This document shows, one piece after another, positions 1 through 11,280 of a DNA stretch of 64,000 bases. The DNA is taken from NCBI RefSeq assembly GCF_041956535.1, contig NW_027192198.1, positions 1 to 64,000 of the forward strand, in the 5' to 3' direction. Source of the DNA: Calcarisporiella thermophila CBS 279.70. Taxonomy: Eukaryota > Calcarisporiellomycota. The position numbers were made by a program, and so were the translations under genes. The notes beneath the pieces were generated by a model, which saw nothing but the letters and a program-made list of their open reading frames with translations, searched no databases and was not told the origin of the DNA. Each line of letters starts with the position of its first letter. The stretch's first letter is position 1.

Positions 1-42
1 ATTCTCCATCGCTTCTCTTTTTTCTGCTGATTTGGAAGGGGG

Positions 43-2309
43 TCAAGAAAAATAGTTGGTTTCCAGGCGCAACTTTTCATCAAGTTTGAGTCTACTTCTC
101 TCCAAGTTCACCCGCAATTGGACCACGTCGATCTTGTTTGTCAGCGGAGCATTGTATAAAGAAACTGACCTCTCTATACCAAGGAATGTATTGAGTTTGC
201 GAAACCAGGAGGCATCGTCGGGACGTGACACTAAACTCTTAATTCGATGACATATGTACGCCGCCAGCCATCTCGGCGGATGACCCCTTTCATCATACGG
301 TAAACTGGCAAGACTTCTCGAAAACTCGGAAAGGGCCAGGAGGCGCAGCATTTTGTATGCATTAACGCATTAACGCATTAACGCATTAACGCTTTGTCAA
401 GCTTGAAAAATGGCTTCGCGTCGATAAAGGACCCCAGTTTCTCGGGTATCGTCTCAATAAACCTGGGGACGTTCCGATAGTGGAGGCGATATTCAACGCG
501 AACGCCATAATTTATATCTTTTGCCTCCTTCCATGCGCGCTTCATTAGGACTGTAATAATACGATAGTTTAGTTGTATAATTTTGACTATTGACCCTGGT
601 TACTATTTGCGTAACTCTTGTAATGTAATTTGCCCATTGTATAATTTAATGGAACGTACACTGTAATAAAGATTATTTAGTTCTTTTCTGTGAATCGAGT
701 CGTAACCACTACAAGGACTGCTCCATCGGACTGCTGTAATTCGGCACATCCTGGATGGAGAATTTTTTTGGGCCCTTTTGAATTGTCGTACGTATAGAGT
801 CCCCTTTTTCGTTCATGTAGAACTGCATCTTCAAAAGTCCATATTGCTGCTCCACTACTTTTCGCGCCTCTCCTCGCATTCTAGCAACTTCTGAGGTATA
901 GCACCAGCGGTCCACCTGTCCCGCCTTCATCCCACTACGCCGGAACATTTCTTTAACTGAAGCCGCCTTCCAGGGAAGGGTGCTGGAAACACCTCGCTTT
1001 TGCTGCTTCTTGGGAAATATCTCGACATTGGGGTCGAGATAAAGATTGCTCATGTCGATTTTGTCCCAATCGATATCTCTCAGTTGAGCTCGCAATAAGT
1101 CAAGCGGATGTTCTTTGGACGGCCGGTGAATCATCTTAAGGCCTTTGGCGTAGATGTGATAGAAGAAACCCAGGAATACACTAAAGTGCTCATTGCTTTC
1201 GCATCTCTTACGCGAAGCCGAGAAAACCTTGGCCACATATTGGCTTGCAATCCATTTGCCGCTAAAGTGAAAACCCCCTTTACCACAACTTAAACCCTGC
1301 GCAACACGATAGGACGAAGGGAACCGGGTGAAATCATTTTCTGGGAGAATCTTTTTGAGTACCGGGAGTATAAGTCCGTCGTAAAACAATTCGTAGTAGT
1401 CTGAATCAACAAAGTTAACCCATCTCCCTTTTTTGCGGCGTAAGTTGGGAAAAGATATGAGCACCTTAATGCAACCATGTAGTCCACAAACTCTCAGCTC
1501 AAAGTCGGGCACTGTGGACAGTTTAACCCGTTCGAGCTTGCCTCGGCCATTTCGAATTTCAACCGTGACACTGTTGTCGAAGCGCAGTGTCGCATTCCGA
1601 TTCGGAAAAGGATAATAATAGAGATTCCCACGCACCGGTAGTGTGTCGCCTGTCCACAAAACGCTATCGATGTCTATGGTGCTTTTCAAATCGCTATGAG
1701 TGTAGGGCAAGCTCGATGCCTCGAAAGATATGGGCAATATGGCACCTTGATGAACCCCAGAAAGGATAATTTGCAAGAATTCGTTCCCGGACTTCGATCT
1801 GGCAATCTGCACCCATCGTGAAAGATCGACTGCTGAGTGAGCAATTCTCTGGCGTGCATCTGTTTCAGCAGAATTGCTCCAAGGATTTAAATCTGCTTGA
1901 ACATTCCGCGCGGGCACAAGAACCCGATCCTCTATCGACTTGAACTTAAACTTTCCCTTGTTCTTTGAACCGGATCTAATGAATCAACGACGAAAGTTCA
2001 TCGACTAATCTTCTACATCAGACTAGAAATCATCACTTACCTTTTTCGCGCTGAGGCACGGTTTGGCTCATATTCAGAGTGATCTGAATCGTCAGAAACA
2101 GAGATGTGGTCGGAGCTGGAGGCGTAGTATAGAAATATCCGCGTTAGTATGCACAGGGGTGGGGAGAGAGGAAAATTAAAATTAGGTAAGGCTGCAATTC
2201 AAGCTCCACGGCCACTCCCATACCTCTCGTCCGATAGGACCACCAGTTCAACACTTGGCTCTCGCTCCCCTCGGCCCTCAGGCCCAAAATAGTCAGTAAT
2301 TTCCAGAGA
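43..2309 (-). pseudogene. broken multicopy-type fungal gene, function unknown
   Basis: Reading right to left, exons 2224-2309, 2041-2115 and 709-1975 join in phase across introns 2116-2223 and 1976-2040 (GT..AG, the first with an ACTAAC branch sequence). The product starts with an acidic/serine-rich stretch (VVLSDESSDHISVSDDSD), a basic patch, then a roughly 400-residue globular part ending at 709. Further coding-like sequence continues past that stop: MKRAWKEAKDINYGVRVEYR at about 555-390 and an open frame at 43-351, separated by an 8-bp tandem repeat that shifts frame and adds a stop. The architecture resembles a repetitive gene family of unknown function that I recall loosely from other fungi; I cannot name a domain. 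The true 5' end probably lies above 2309 but no convincing first exon was found. Best treated as a decayed copy, though 709-2309 alone is open. Confidence 0.6.
359..392. repeat. 8-bp tandem repeat, four copies
   Basis: The unit GCATTAAC is repeated four times without a mismatch and followed by a partial unit. It sits between two coding-like blocks of the minus-strand gene; because 8 is not a multiple of 3, copy-number change shifts the reading frame. Confidence 0.9.
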
Positions 2310-2650
2310 CTGAAAAATTTAAAGGCCTAAGCCTTGCACTCCCTCACCTGGCTTTGTCGGTGTAGGGTCCAGGGACTTGCTCACTAAAAATAATAGAAAA
2401 TTTCCGCGTATTACTTGAGTGGATTTCAATCCTAAATGTTAGGGCAAATGATATTTCTATACACCTAGCCTGGATTAATAAGTATCTCGCGGGATGCAGT
2501 ACTTGACAGTATAGGGAAGAAATTCTCTTCCCAAGAGAATTAGGTATGTCCAATCAATGACCACTTACAAAAGGACCTAAAATCAAGTAGAAATTTGGAT
2601 AAATCTCTATTACTTGTATATAATACTCAATTGATTTCCTTCGCGCAGTA
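2310..2650. other. intergenic gap between divergent genes
   Basis: Lies between the 5' end of the minus-strand gene and the ATG of the transcription factor. A minus-strand donor-like site near 2346 and a short open frame at 2344-2553 may hide an upstream exon of the minus gene, but phases did not join cleanly. No zinc-cluster-like Cys pattern was seen on the plus strand. Confidence 0.4.
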
Positions 2651-4495
2651 ATGCACAATTTGAAATCATCGCCACCAGTCAATACAAGAACTCAATCTGC
2701 TCCACTTCGATATCCAGGGCAATTGCTCAATGCCCCAAAAACTTCAAATGACCATGATGATACTGAAGATTGCTTCCAAGATCCAATGAATGCTTGGCAT
2801 CTCTCAACTGCAGATGCTTTGCGTGTTGAACTCCGATTAAATTCACTCGGAGATCTCGAGCGTCTTTTAAGTGCTCAATTTATAGGTTTAACCGCTTATC
2901 TGCACGAAAATCGATTTCAATTCAATTTTCCTGGGGATGGCGATAGCATATCTTCTCGACCCTGTACATTGTTTTTCTATAATCTAATCTCAAAGCCAGT
3001 CAAAGAAATAACATTCAAGAAGTCCGCAAAGACCCCTGCAGTAAAACGTAAACTTTTAGATTATCTCTTTCACACATACCTATCCGGATGTTTTGTAGGA
3101 CTGATGCATCCCGATGAGGCCTCCTTTCTCGATAGCTATTATCGCAACGAACTTGAACCTGCATTGGTCTATACCGCCACCGCTTTCTCAGCTGTCCACC
3201 TTCTCGTGGCACATCCCCAGGCACCCATCATAGGAAAACTTCGTATCGTTATAGGCGAAATACTTACCCAAGCACAACAATCCTTAGAAAATATTTTCGA
3301 TGTCCCTTCTCCACATGCGGTGCTCGCCTTTCTTAATATGGAAAATTGTATGCGCTGGCTTGGTCGCTTTGATGACGCATATCGCTTTTACTCTCATGCT
3401 GCTCTGATGTCTCTTTCACTACGATTGCATAACGACGACCCAGGTGAACACGATCATATACAAATAGAATTTCGAAAGAGAATCTGGTCAGTGTGGTTTA
3501 CTAGTCAAGTATACCTAAGAGATCATCTAATTATTTTTCATTTTTTTTTCATTTAAAGGGCATTGATTTTTAAGCGCGAACTCACATATAGACTTAGCTT
3601 TAACAAACCTGCACTGATTAGTTTGGAAATAGTTAAGAATTCTTCTAAACCTACAGTTAATTCGAACGATAGAGTAGGGTTCAAGCTGTTTATGGTAACT
3701 ATCTTCATTTCATTTTAAGATGAACGCACGCTAAACTAAATATTTAATTATGACAGCTACTTGCCATGATGGATGTTATTTCTGCAGAAGAGTATACATA
3801 TCTACGTGATATTGATTGGTCACTTCCTGACCATCTTATCGTCCACCATGTCCTCAGTATTGCTATCCTCTTACAGAAAGAACTAGCTGAATTGAAACAT
3901 TATTGCGATAATGAACTCCTAAACAAATATTATAATTTTGATTCTGAATTTTATTTTTGGCTTCAATGGTGCACCCTTTGGCAATGCTTTATTAAATCGA
4001 ATGCACCTCCCGGTAGACTAGAAACAGACTTGATGAAGCAGTTGCGTGAAAAAGCTCTCAATGAATATATCAAGGTAATACGCTGGATATTTAAAGAAAT
4101 ATCCAGCGATACAACAGAGGCAATCTTATCAGTTATTTTTTTTTCTTTATCAGGGCTTGCTTCACAGCCTTATGTCTCTGAAGACCGCAATTAGCCGTCA
4201 AAATTGGTGCAAAGATTATCCCTTTGTAGCTATTCAAATTATATGTGAGAAATGTAAATTCATCTCGCAGACTCATCCTAATATTGCAATGCGACGCCTG
4301 GTCTTTCAGGAGTTAGCTCAAGTACACCGTTTACTGCTCTCGGTTAAATTCACAGGTATAGTGGAACGGTGTTTATTGCAGCAAATTGTAGAGACGCTAG
4401 AAGAGATGAGACCAAACGTATTTTCGAAGAAGGAGCTTGAAAATTCGAACATTTCTAAATTAAGGCCTCTTGCCATTAAACCAACCGCACTATGA
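2651..4495 (+). CDS. fungal transcription factor, MHR (fungal_trans-like) domain, no DNA-binding domain seen
   Basis: Four exons join in phase: 2651-3495, 3559-3694, 3757-4074 and 4154-4495, giving about 546 residues. The middle of the protein resembles the middle homology region of fungal zinc-cluster regulators: a helix-rich block with PxEASFLDSYY-like text, AVLAFLNMENCMRWLGR, then the hallmark arginine-rich turn RKRIWSVW followed across the first intron by a segment matching the usual LxRxLSLxxGRPxxI pattern. The donor at 3496 (GTTTAC) is weak but restores this motif, whereas reading on gives an early stop. No Zn2Cys6 cluster is visible at the N-terminus or just upstream, so either a 5' exon was missed or this is a regulator lacking its own DNA-binding domain. 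Target genes cannot be inferred. Confidence 0.75.
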
Positions 4496-5518
4496 TCTAA
4501 TATTGTTCTCTTCTAAGTGGGCTGATGTAGATTTTTTATCCTCTCCCATCACTAATCAAATTTACAACGTATTATTAAAAAGGTGCTGGACGAAGACAGC
4601 ATAGCTTGTCTCTCATCTTACGGGACCGTCAAGTTGTGACTTATATGTAATATGATGTTTTATTTTTTTGTAACCTATGGAGTCAATTTTCAATTTCAAT
4701 GATATTTGGCAACTTCAAACCTATTCCCCTTTTGAATCTAGAATGAACGTAGGTTCATTATCTCCCGAAAAATTGGAGTAACCATATTTTGAATGTAATT
4801 TGAAAAGACCCAGGAATGAAATTGTGAATTTTTACCGTAACTTGAAGATAGATAGGGCGTTTTTTTGGCGGAGGGAGGAATAGGTAGGAGGGAGTCGCAT
4901 TAACTAATCATTGTAATACAAATGGCTCATTCTTGGCACTATATTACATACTGATTTGTTGTTCATATGATAGAAACTCGTGGCATTCCATTTACACTAT
5001 ATACAATTTAAAATAGACTGTGGGTTTCATCAACAGTCCACGCTTCCTGAGGATGAGACAGTTTTATTAACCGAAATGGGCTTTTCCAAAAGGATTATTT
5101 TGAATATAAAAAATAATTATGTAAAATCCTGAGGAGTGGAATTTATCAAAGGCCGATCTAATAATTAAATCAATAGCTATTTAAGATTCTTGTCTGGAAT
5201 ATGAATTCTTGGCCATTTTTAAGCCGGTGATTTCCGTTTGAAGATGGATTCCCGAACGATGAATTCGTGTACAGAACAAGGAGAGCTACAACCAGCACAA
5301 CTCTAATTAACGTGACGACAAGTATCTGTGATATAAATATTAATATTAATTAAATACTTAAAAATATACGCAAGAAATCTAACTGTTCAACCAAAACAGT
5401 GCGTTTTTAATGACTGTGGATAATTCAGTCCATTCTATTTATTTATTGCGGTATCGTCGATACCTAAGTCATCAACTATTCCTTGTGCCTGCCGTATGAA
5501 TAGGGAGGAGGGTGATTT
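4496..5518. other. AT-rich intergenic region
   Basis: Holds the 3' flanks of two convergent genes. Neither strand shows coding-like text or a clear RNA gene. Confidence 0.5.
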
Positions 5519-5966
5519 TTAGGCACGAGTCACAGCAGTCCCATAAGCCAGGACTTCAGTCATGCCCTCCATAGTTTCATTAGCATCATATCGGATTCCA
5601 AGAACAGCATTTCCACCAGCTGCAGCCGCATGTTCCAGGAGGCGTTGAAAGGATTTCTCGCGTGCTTTTTCTGCCATTTCCAAATAACTAAAGTTTTCTC
5701 CACCGCTAATAGCGGCGAGTCCAGCTAAGAAAGCTTAACCAATCTAATCGTAACACCAGGTAAGAGACTAACATATACCAGTAGCCCCATTGGCTATGGG
5801 CGTTGTACTATCAGCGCATTGTTGAACATAATGGGGAGAAACTCACATTAGGATTTCGAACCGTAATTCCTCTCACCACCCCATGAACCCTGAGCAACGG
5901 TATAGCCAGGAAAATCGAAAGTAGTCTGATAAATTTGCGGTCAACTGCGTGAGTGGAGGTGGACAT
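5519..5966 (-). pseudogene. YbjQ/UPF0145 (DUF74) family protein, reading frame displaced
   Basis: The last exon, 5519-5733, encodes a clear YbjQ-type C-terminus: GGENFSYLEMAEKARE, then GGNAVLGIRYDANE and the closing EVLAYGTAV typical of fungal and bacterial UPF0145 proteins, small pentamer-forming proteins annotated as putative metal binders. A short middle exon ends at donor 5778/5777 and joins in phase. The first exon carries the expected start of the fold in two different frames: TTFDFPGYTVAQGSW in one, GVVRGITVRNPN in another. The ATG at 5964-5966 is in the second frame. Either a pair of indels moved about 16 codons out of frame, or an in-frame splice from a GTGAGA donor removes the second motif. 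I judge it damaged or recently rearranged; family assignment is solid, integrity is not. Confidence 0.6.
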
Positions 5967-6585
5967 GCTCGTAAGAATAAAGAATTATTTGAAATTTCAA
6001 AGCGATTTCATCGAGGCAATAATAAGTATGGCTTTTCAAAGAGCAATCGATAATATAGGAAAATATTTAAAAGTAGTATTCGAATCTTCCACGATGATAA
6101 ATTGGCAATATGCACAGCTCAGCCTCAAGTGTCTGTGGTAGTGTAAATTAGTTTAATAAGGGTTTGGTTAGGGACGATCTAACCTACTTTTTACTGCCAA
6201 AATGATCTACTAAGACGATAGTTTAGGAACCCATATTTGCACGTCGCATTCACGAAGTTGCTTTTGTGTTGTGATATTAAATTTATGTGCTGATATCAGA
6301 TATCCGGATGTTTTCGAGAAGTTTGATATGGAAAGAGAATGATTAAGAAATTGTTTGCCTTTAGTTTGTTAACATAACATTAAGCAGATCAGTATATAGA
6401 TCCGCTGTTTTCAGTATGATTAGTTTACCCCTTTATAAATAGTGATCTAAAATAAAATATCATGGGAACAAATAATCTGTAGGTATTTAAATCCTCTTTG
6501 AAAAGCAACCGAATCCTGAATGATTCCTGGATTCTCCAGCAGCTGTTTCAAGTTGATGAGCTTCTGGAAATAAGCGCATAAATGC
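5967..6585. other. AT-rich intergenic region
   Basis: No coding, RNA or repeat signal recognised on either strand. Confidence 0.4.
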
Positions 6586-6867
6586 TCATTTCGTACGTAT
6601 TTTTTTTTCAAACGCACACTTCAACTCTCCCCAACTTGATATTGTCTCATTCGGATGGTCGTTAAACCAATCCTTGGCATCATGCGACAATTTTTGAGCA
6701 AGGGCGTGGATTCTTAAGCGGTCTGACCAGTTTTGTACTCTTGCAGTGAATTCTAGCTGCTCGATCCATTCATTCGCGTTATTCTGCGTTGCTCCCATGA
6801 ATGGAGGAATATCTTGAAGGTCGGAAGTTGCTGCAAGTACATAGGCGGTATCTGTCTTGGGGGGCAT
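6500..6867 (-). pseudogene. LTR retrotransposon gag fragment
   Basis: An open frame of 93 codons (6586-6867) carries the start of a Ty3/gypsy-type gag: an N-terminal MPPKTDTAYVLAATSD, the pattern FMGATQNNANEWIEQLEF, and AKDWFNDHPNETISSWGELKCAFEK, which matches the usual A..WF......I..W..LK..F.. core of retrotransposon gag domains. It breaks in a run of A residues at about 6600; gag-like text seems to continue in another frame to about 6500. No protease, reverse transcriptase or long terminal repeat was found, so it is a solitary decayed fragment. Confidence 0.75.
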
Positions 6868-7174
6868 CTTAGGATTCGATGCGAGTTCTCCACCAAATGT
6901 TATGGAGTGTTTGAGATAGGAGAGTAAGAGAAAACTCCGCTTATTATTCCAAAATGCAAAATGTCTTAACTATATACCCAAAGCAGAGTGATGTCAGCAA
7001 GTAGTCGCAAATTTAAGAATTATCTAAAACTAATTAATGTAACAGTTAAGTCAGCTATCCTAATGTCTACTCTTAAGATACGTAGGATAAACTCCATTAT
7101 ATGCTTTACCATTATCTTTGTTTGCTCACTTTTAACTCTCGCATTCACATTTGGTATCATTTCATTTTCTCACC
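6868..7174. other. intergenic, upstream of the queuosine-salvage gene
   Basis: AT-rich; a 66-codon plus-strand open frame starting at 6988 is hydrophobic but shows no family pattern and overlaps the real first exon in another frame, so it is not called. Confidence 0.4.
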
Positions 7175-8479
7175 ATGACCTTCACTAGCCCTCCTAATCT
7201 CTACCAATCAGTTCTCGAGTCTAGCCGCAAATGTCGTGAGAACAGTAAGATCGAGGTGTGTTCTATAACATCATGCAGAGAATAATATTGCATTAATTTA
7301 GTGTGACAAAAAATCAAAAAAATCTCACACGGTGTTTATTATCATTGTATTGTTACCTTTCATCTGAACAGATTAAACGTGATGCAATCGTCCGATTCTT
7401 GACGGAGTTAACTGAAGAGTCATGGTCCCAAAACTCTGTAGCGAATGGTATGAGCTTCCCCCTCAAGTTCGAATCCTTGGAGCAAGAATGCAACATTCTC
7501 GGCTTGATTGATATCTTGAACACTGGCCATGGATTCCGCAAGGAATTGCACGAGTCGTGTGATCGCGGTGCATTTGAGACAATTGTGTTTGGTGTCATGT
7601 CATTCCATATTGGGTCGACATCTACAACTGCCGATTCGCTCTCTAGGCTGACTAGTTGGGAGGTTGCTTCACATTTTGGGTTAGAGATTGAACAGGATGT
7701 TCCCACAAATCTGCCACATGTCACAATGAGCAAGCCTACAGAGCTGGCTAAGCTCGCGAAGCAGATCCAAGAAGTGTTAAATGAAACCGGTCGTATTTTA
7801 CAAGAAAAGGGATTCAAGACCTTTGGCGCGTTTGTGATTGATGCCGCTAAGCAAGCCAATAGATCCGCTGAAAAGTTTTCTGAAGCTTTGATCAATACCT
7901 TCCCAGCATTCCAAGATGCCACTGAGCTGGATGGTCAACGTAAGTATATACCATATAGATCATTGCTTCCCTTATACTGAAATTATTAGACTTTCCCGAA
8001 AAACTATCTTATTTAACTTATCCTGGTCTAAATGATTATGCTATATTTCATAAAAAACAGCATTATACGTGTTCAAGAAGGCGTTATTATTGGCATCGAC
8101 ATTGCAGCGTCGATTTGCTACCACTGAACCTATCTTTGATTTCAAGGATATTCACAAGAGCCCTATCTTTGCTGATAATGTGATCCCGACGATGTTGGTC
8201 CATTTCGGAATGTTGGAGATACCAGTGAACTTGAAGCACACGGTTATAGAGGGTGCTTCCACTTCCGTTGAGGAATCGTATCGCTTGCGTGCAGCAGCGA
8301 TTGATGTGTGCCATGAGATTGCAATGATGGCTAATAGCAGTGAAATCAAGACCCAAGTCGACTTCAATGTCAAGCCCATGTTGGAAGTTGATTTAGATGT
8401 TTATCTGTGGCGTGTTGCCAAAGAGCCCCAGTACCGTAAAATCCCTCGTTTCCACTGCAAAGAGACCATTTTCTTTTAG
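7175..8479 (+). CDS. queuosine 5'-phosphate N-glycosylase/hydrolase (DUF2419, queuosine salvage protein)
   Basis: Three exons, 7175-7255, 7372-7939 and 8061-8479, join in phase (0 and 1) to give about 355 residues. The start ATG at 7175 is chosen because exon 1 reads straight into the family-like NLYQSVLESSRKCRENSKIE and ends at a GTGTG donor. The C-terminal half follows the known queuosine-salvage protein closely: an FPAFQD motif, a GQ..LYVFKKA segment, FKDI followed by FADN, and the closing YRKIPRFHCKETIFF. These enzymes free queuine from queuosine 5'-phosphate so it can be inserted into tRNA; eukaryotes, including fungi, cannot make queuine and must salvage it. The usual FADY is FADN here, a conservative but notable change. 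No tRNA-guanine transglycosylase gene is nearby. Family assignment comes from motif recall, not a search. Confidence 0.85.
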
Positions 8480-10050
8480 ATTGTCACCTATTTATTGTTG
8501 CTTGTAAACAAACTAATTAAATAGAGACAGTATCGTAACAAAGCGAGACACGAATCCTCCCGTGTTCAGTACGTGCTTTATTGCAACGTGATCTGATATT
8601 TAAAGCCTGAACCATGGCTCTGAAACAGCAGATAATATAAGGAACGAATGTTCAACTAAGTTAAAGTAGTCATCCATTATCATGCTTGGCCTTATCGTTG
8701 ACCCTACCAAGAACGTCATCGATATGAACATGCGGAAATAGTTTGGTTAAGAGTTTTAATAGATCTAAGGGGTCCAGGATTAAGTAGGCCTAATTAATAT
8801 AGAAAATAGGGAATGTATTAAGAGAAATTCATAAGAAATTATAAAACATTAACTATCCTCGCCTAAATTAATATGAAAAATAGGTGAGAATTCACAAAAA
8901 AATTAAGAGAACAAGGAATGATTGGAATTACATGTAGAGATTACTACAAAATAATAGAAGACATTTTTTACAAAGACAACCAACAATCTTATATGCTGAT
9001 ATACATACCTATTATAATTATGCCCGTATCTTCATTCGGATTATCGGCAACCCTGCACTTGAAGATTGTTCCATGGTGCTTATCTGCTATAATCTTATCG
9101 CTACAATATTCCATCCTGCTAAAATTTTGATATAAAGTCTTTATTCTCCTTAAATAGCAGAAAGATGAATGATCTACGAAATATATTCACGGATACCCCA
9201 TACGAGCCCAAGATCAGTAATCTCGGAATTAGGTCCATTCTATTCCAGCTCACTGGTTTATTTCCTCTGCTTTTGTTAGCACAGTGAATCTCTTAAGTAA
9301 TTTATTTGTATATACTCTACAACAATTGGACTGAGTTTTAATTAGTTAACTTTTTAGTGGTCAATTGAAATATTGAAACAATTAGGAGAGGCAGAAAAGC
9401 ATTCTATATGAGTGTAAAATACTAACACAGTCTACTGGAGAGAAAATCACCGAGTTATTGCAATCACCCCTTCAGTAACATCCAATCTGATATCTTATAT
9501 AATTTTGGCGAACCTGGGATATAGGAGTTAAACATCTGACGATGCTTTTTGAGCTTAGCACAACTTCTCTTACGAGGTCATTTCCTATTGATATCATGCA
9601 CCTATTTTTTTAAGAATATTGGTGAGCTTTAGTTTTTTAATATTTTATTTATATATTCTGCATTGCATACCCTATAGTTAAACTCTCAAGTTCTCATTCA
9701 GCAATATTAATAATACTATAGCATATCTCATATATGCTCACTGGACTAATGACCATCCATTCCCAAAGTATAATAAGTACAGTAACTAATATGTATTTAA
9801 TTTATCGACAATCGATATCGGATATATTTACTTTCGTATAAAAATTACTTGTTAAACACAATACGTTCTTACCGAATCTTAAATCGTATTTTCTACGAAC
9901 CGATTTTACGTCTTTTTACGAACTTATTATAGTGCAATAAACATTAGTATTTATCGAAGCCTACTGGTGCTTATTTCAACTAGCATTAAAATTTATCCTC
10001 GAAAGAAATTAATAATTCCGCCCTACATTTGACTCTTTAATATACATCTA
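8480..10050. other. long AT-rich intergenic region
   Basis: About 1.6 kb without recognisable coding sequence on either strand. One 70-codon plus-strand frame at 8918-9130 is hydrophobic and without family features; probably chance. Confidence 0.45.
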
Positions 10051-10107
10051 TTATCTAATAAGAGGAAAATTCATGATGACGTACACAATGAAATCATGAA
10101 TAGTAAT

Positions 10108-10165
10108 AAGCCACCCCTCCTGTAGAAAATTTTTGAAAAAAAATTTTCGGCAGGAGGGGTGGCTT
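10108..10165. repeat. 58-bp fold-back inverted repeat
   Basis: Arms AAGCCACCCCTCCTG (10108-10122) and CAGGAGGGGTGGCTT (10151-10165) are perfect reverse complements. The spacer itself contains GAAAATTT facing AAATTTTC, so the hairpin extends inward. It lies at the downstream edge of a retrotransposon gag relic. Confidence 0.9.
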
Positions 10166-10301
10166 AAGATATGTGGCCCATTTTTTGGAATAAAAAATTT
10201 TTCGGGCATTTTTTCCTTATGAATCACCATTCCAATATGAAACTCCGGCTTGTCATTCATGTCTGCTGAATCCAAATCAACCTGCCTATTGCCGTTTTCC
10301 A

Positions 10302-11280
10302 AGCTCGTTCCTTTTGTCGGGCCCGAGGGTGGTGACTTCGCTAATAGAATCCTCGGTGTCTTCCATTAGCTGCTGCCTTTTCCCATTTGGTCTGCATGTG
10401 GGCAGTCGCTTTAGTAATGACCGTTTTGTTTACAGCCGAAATAGAATGGTGCCTCACCCTATGAACCTTTCTTTTATTGCGAAACTGGGGGCTTCTGGGC
10501 TTGCCCTTGTCGATATCGCGAGCTTGAGCGTCCATCACTGGCCGTATTCTTTTGCTCCTTGCTGTCTTTGTTAGGGTACCGGATTTTCAAACGACCATTT
10601 TTGCCAAATTTGGCTTCATCGTAACGAATGGCGGTGGATATCGCCTCTTCCAGGTTCTTCGGGAATTGATCGAGCACAAATCTCCTTGTCTCTGCCTTCA
10701 ACCCCCCTACGAACTTGGTCATGTACATCTGTTCCGGAATCCATGGAAAGCGTGCCCACAGTTTGTTCAGCCCTTGCACGTAGTTTCTCACGCTGCTCAC
10801 CTGCCGAGTATCCTCGTATTTTAGGAGCAGGTCAAACTCCTTTTCCATGGGTTCGAAAATTTCCAAGAACTCGTTTGAAAACTCCGCAAACGTATCCAAA
10901 CACCTGTCCTTGAAGTGTGGCTTTTGTGTACATAACCGGACAAACCAATCATATGCCTCGCCCATTAACAACGAACCGGTTGTTGCTGTCCAGCGTCCTT
11001 TAGGTATCTCCGCCAGCTCTAAATACAGTTCGACACCACTTAGCCACATCGACGCGGGCTTTGATTCCCCTCCTGAAAACTTTTCAGGTTTTTCAATGTG
11101 GATATCGGTTGGCGGTTTAGCAGCTTCCGGTGATGTTGTTCGATTAGCCTTGCCTTGTAACAATTCGAATATCTTTGCCAGTACTTGTGGCGAAAGATTT
11201 TCATACGAAGCTCCCTCTTGCGAAATGTCATCGTCTCGCTCATGCGAAGCAGCTTGAGCTGTAGCTTGAGTGTTAGGCAT
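10302..11280 (-). pseudogene. LTR retrotransposon gag, truncated, zinc knuckle mutated
   Basis: The open frame 10474-11280 gives 268 residues of gag: a polar N-terminus, DIHIEKPEKFSGGESKPASM, then the capsid-type core with EAYDWFVRLCTQKP, FAEFSNEFLEIFEP and a VRNYVQGLNKLWARFPW block as in Ty3/gypsy gag domains, ending in a basic tail. Past its stop, another frame shows the remains of a CCHC zinc knuckle (FGCKQNGHY, stop, SDCP) at roughly 10400-10440, so the stop and a frameshift separate capsid from nucleocapsid. Protease-like text degrades by about 10200 and no pol follows. On the minus strand, TGGTAGCGACGACC about 65 bases upstream of the start could be a primer-binding-site remnant, but no LTR was confirmed. 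Confidence 0.8.

Noticed and set aside
1108-1769. Several plus-strand open frames of about 60 codons
   Set aside because: They are antisense shadows of the open minus-strand gene at 709-1975 and have no family features.
7353-7922. 189-codon minus-strand open frame
   Set aside because: Exactly antisense to exon 2 of the queuosine-salvage gene, whose exons join in phase and match a known family.
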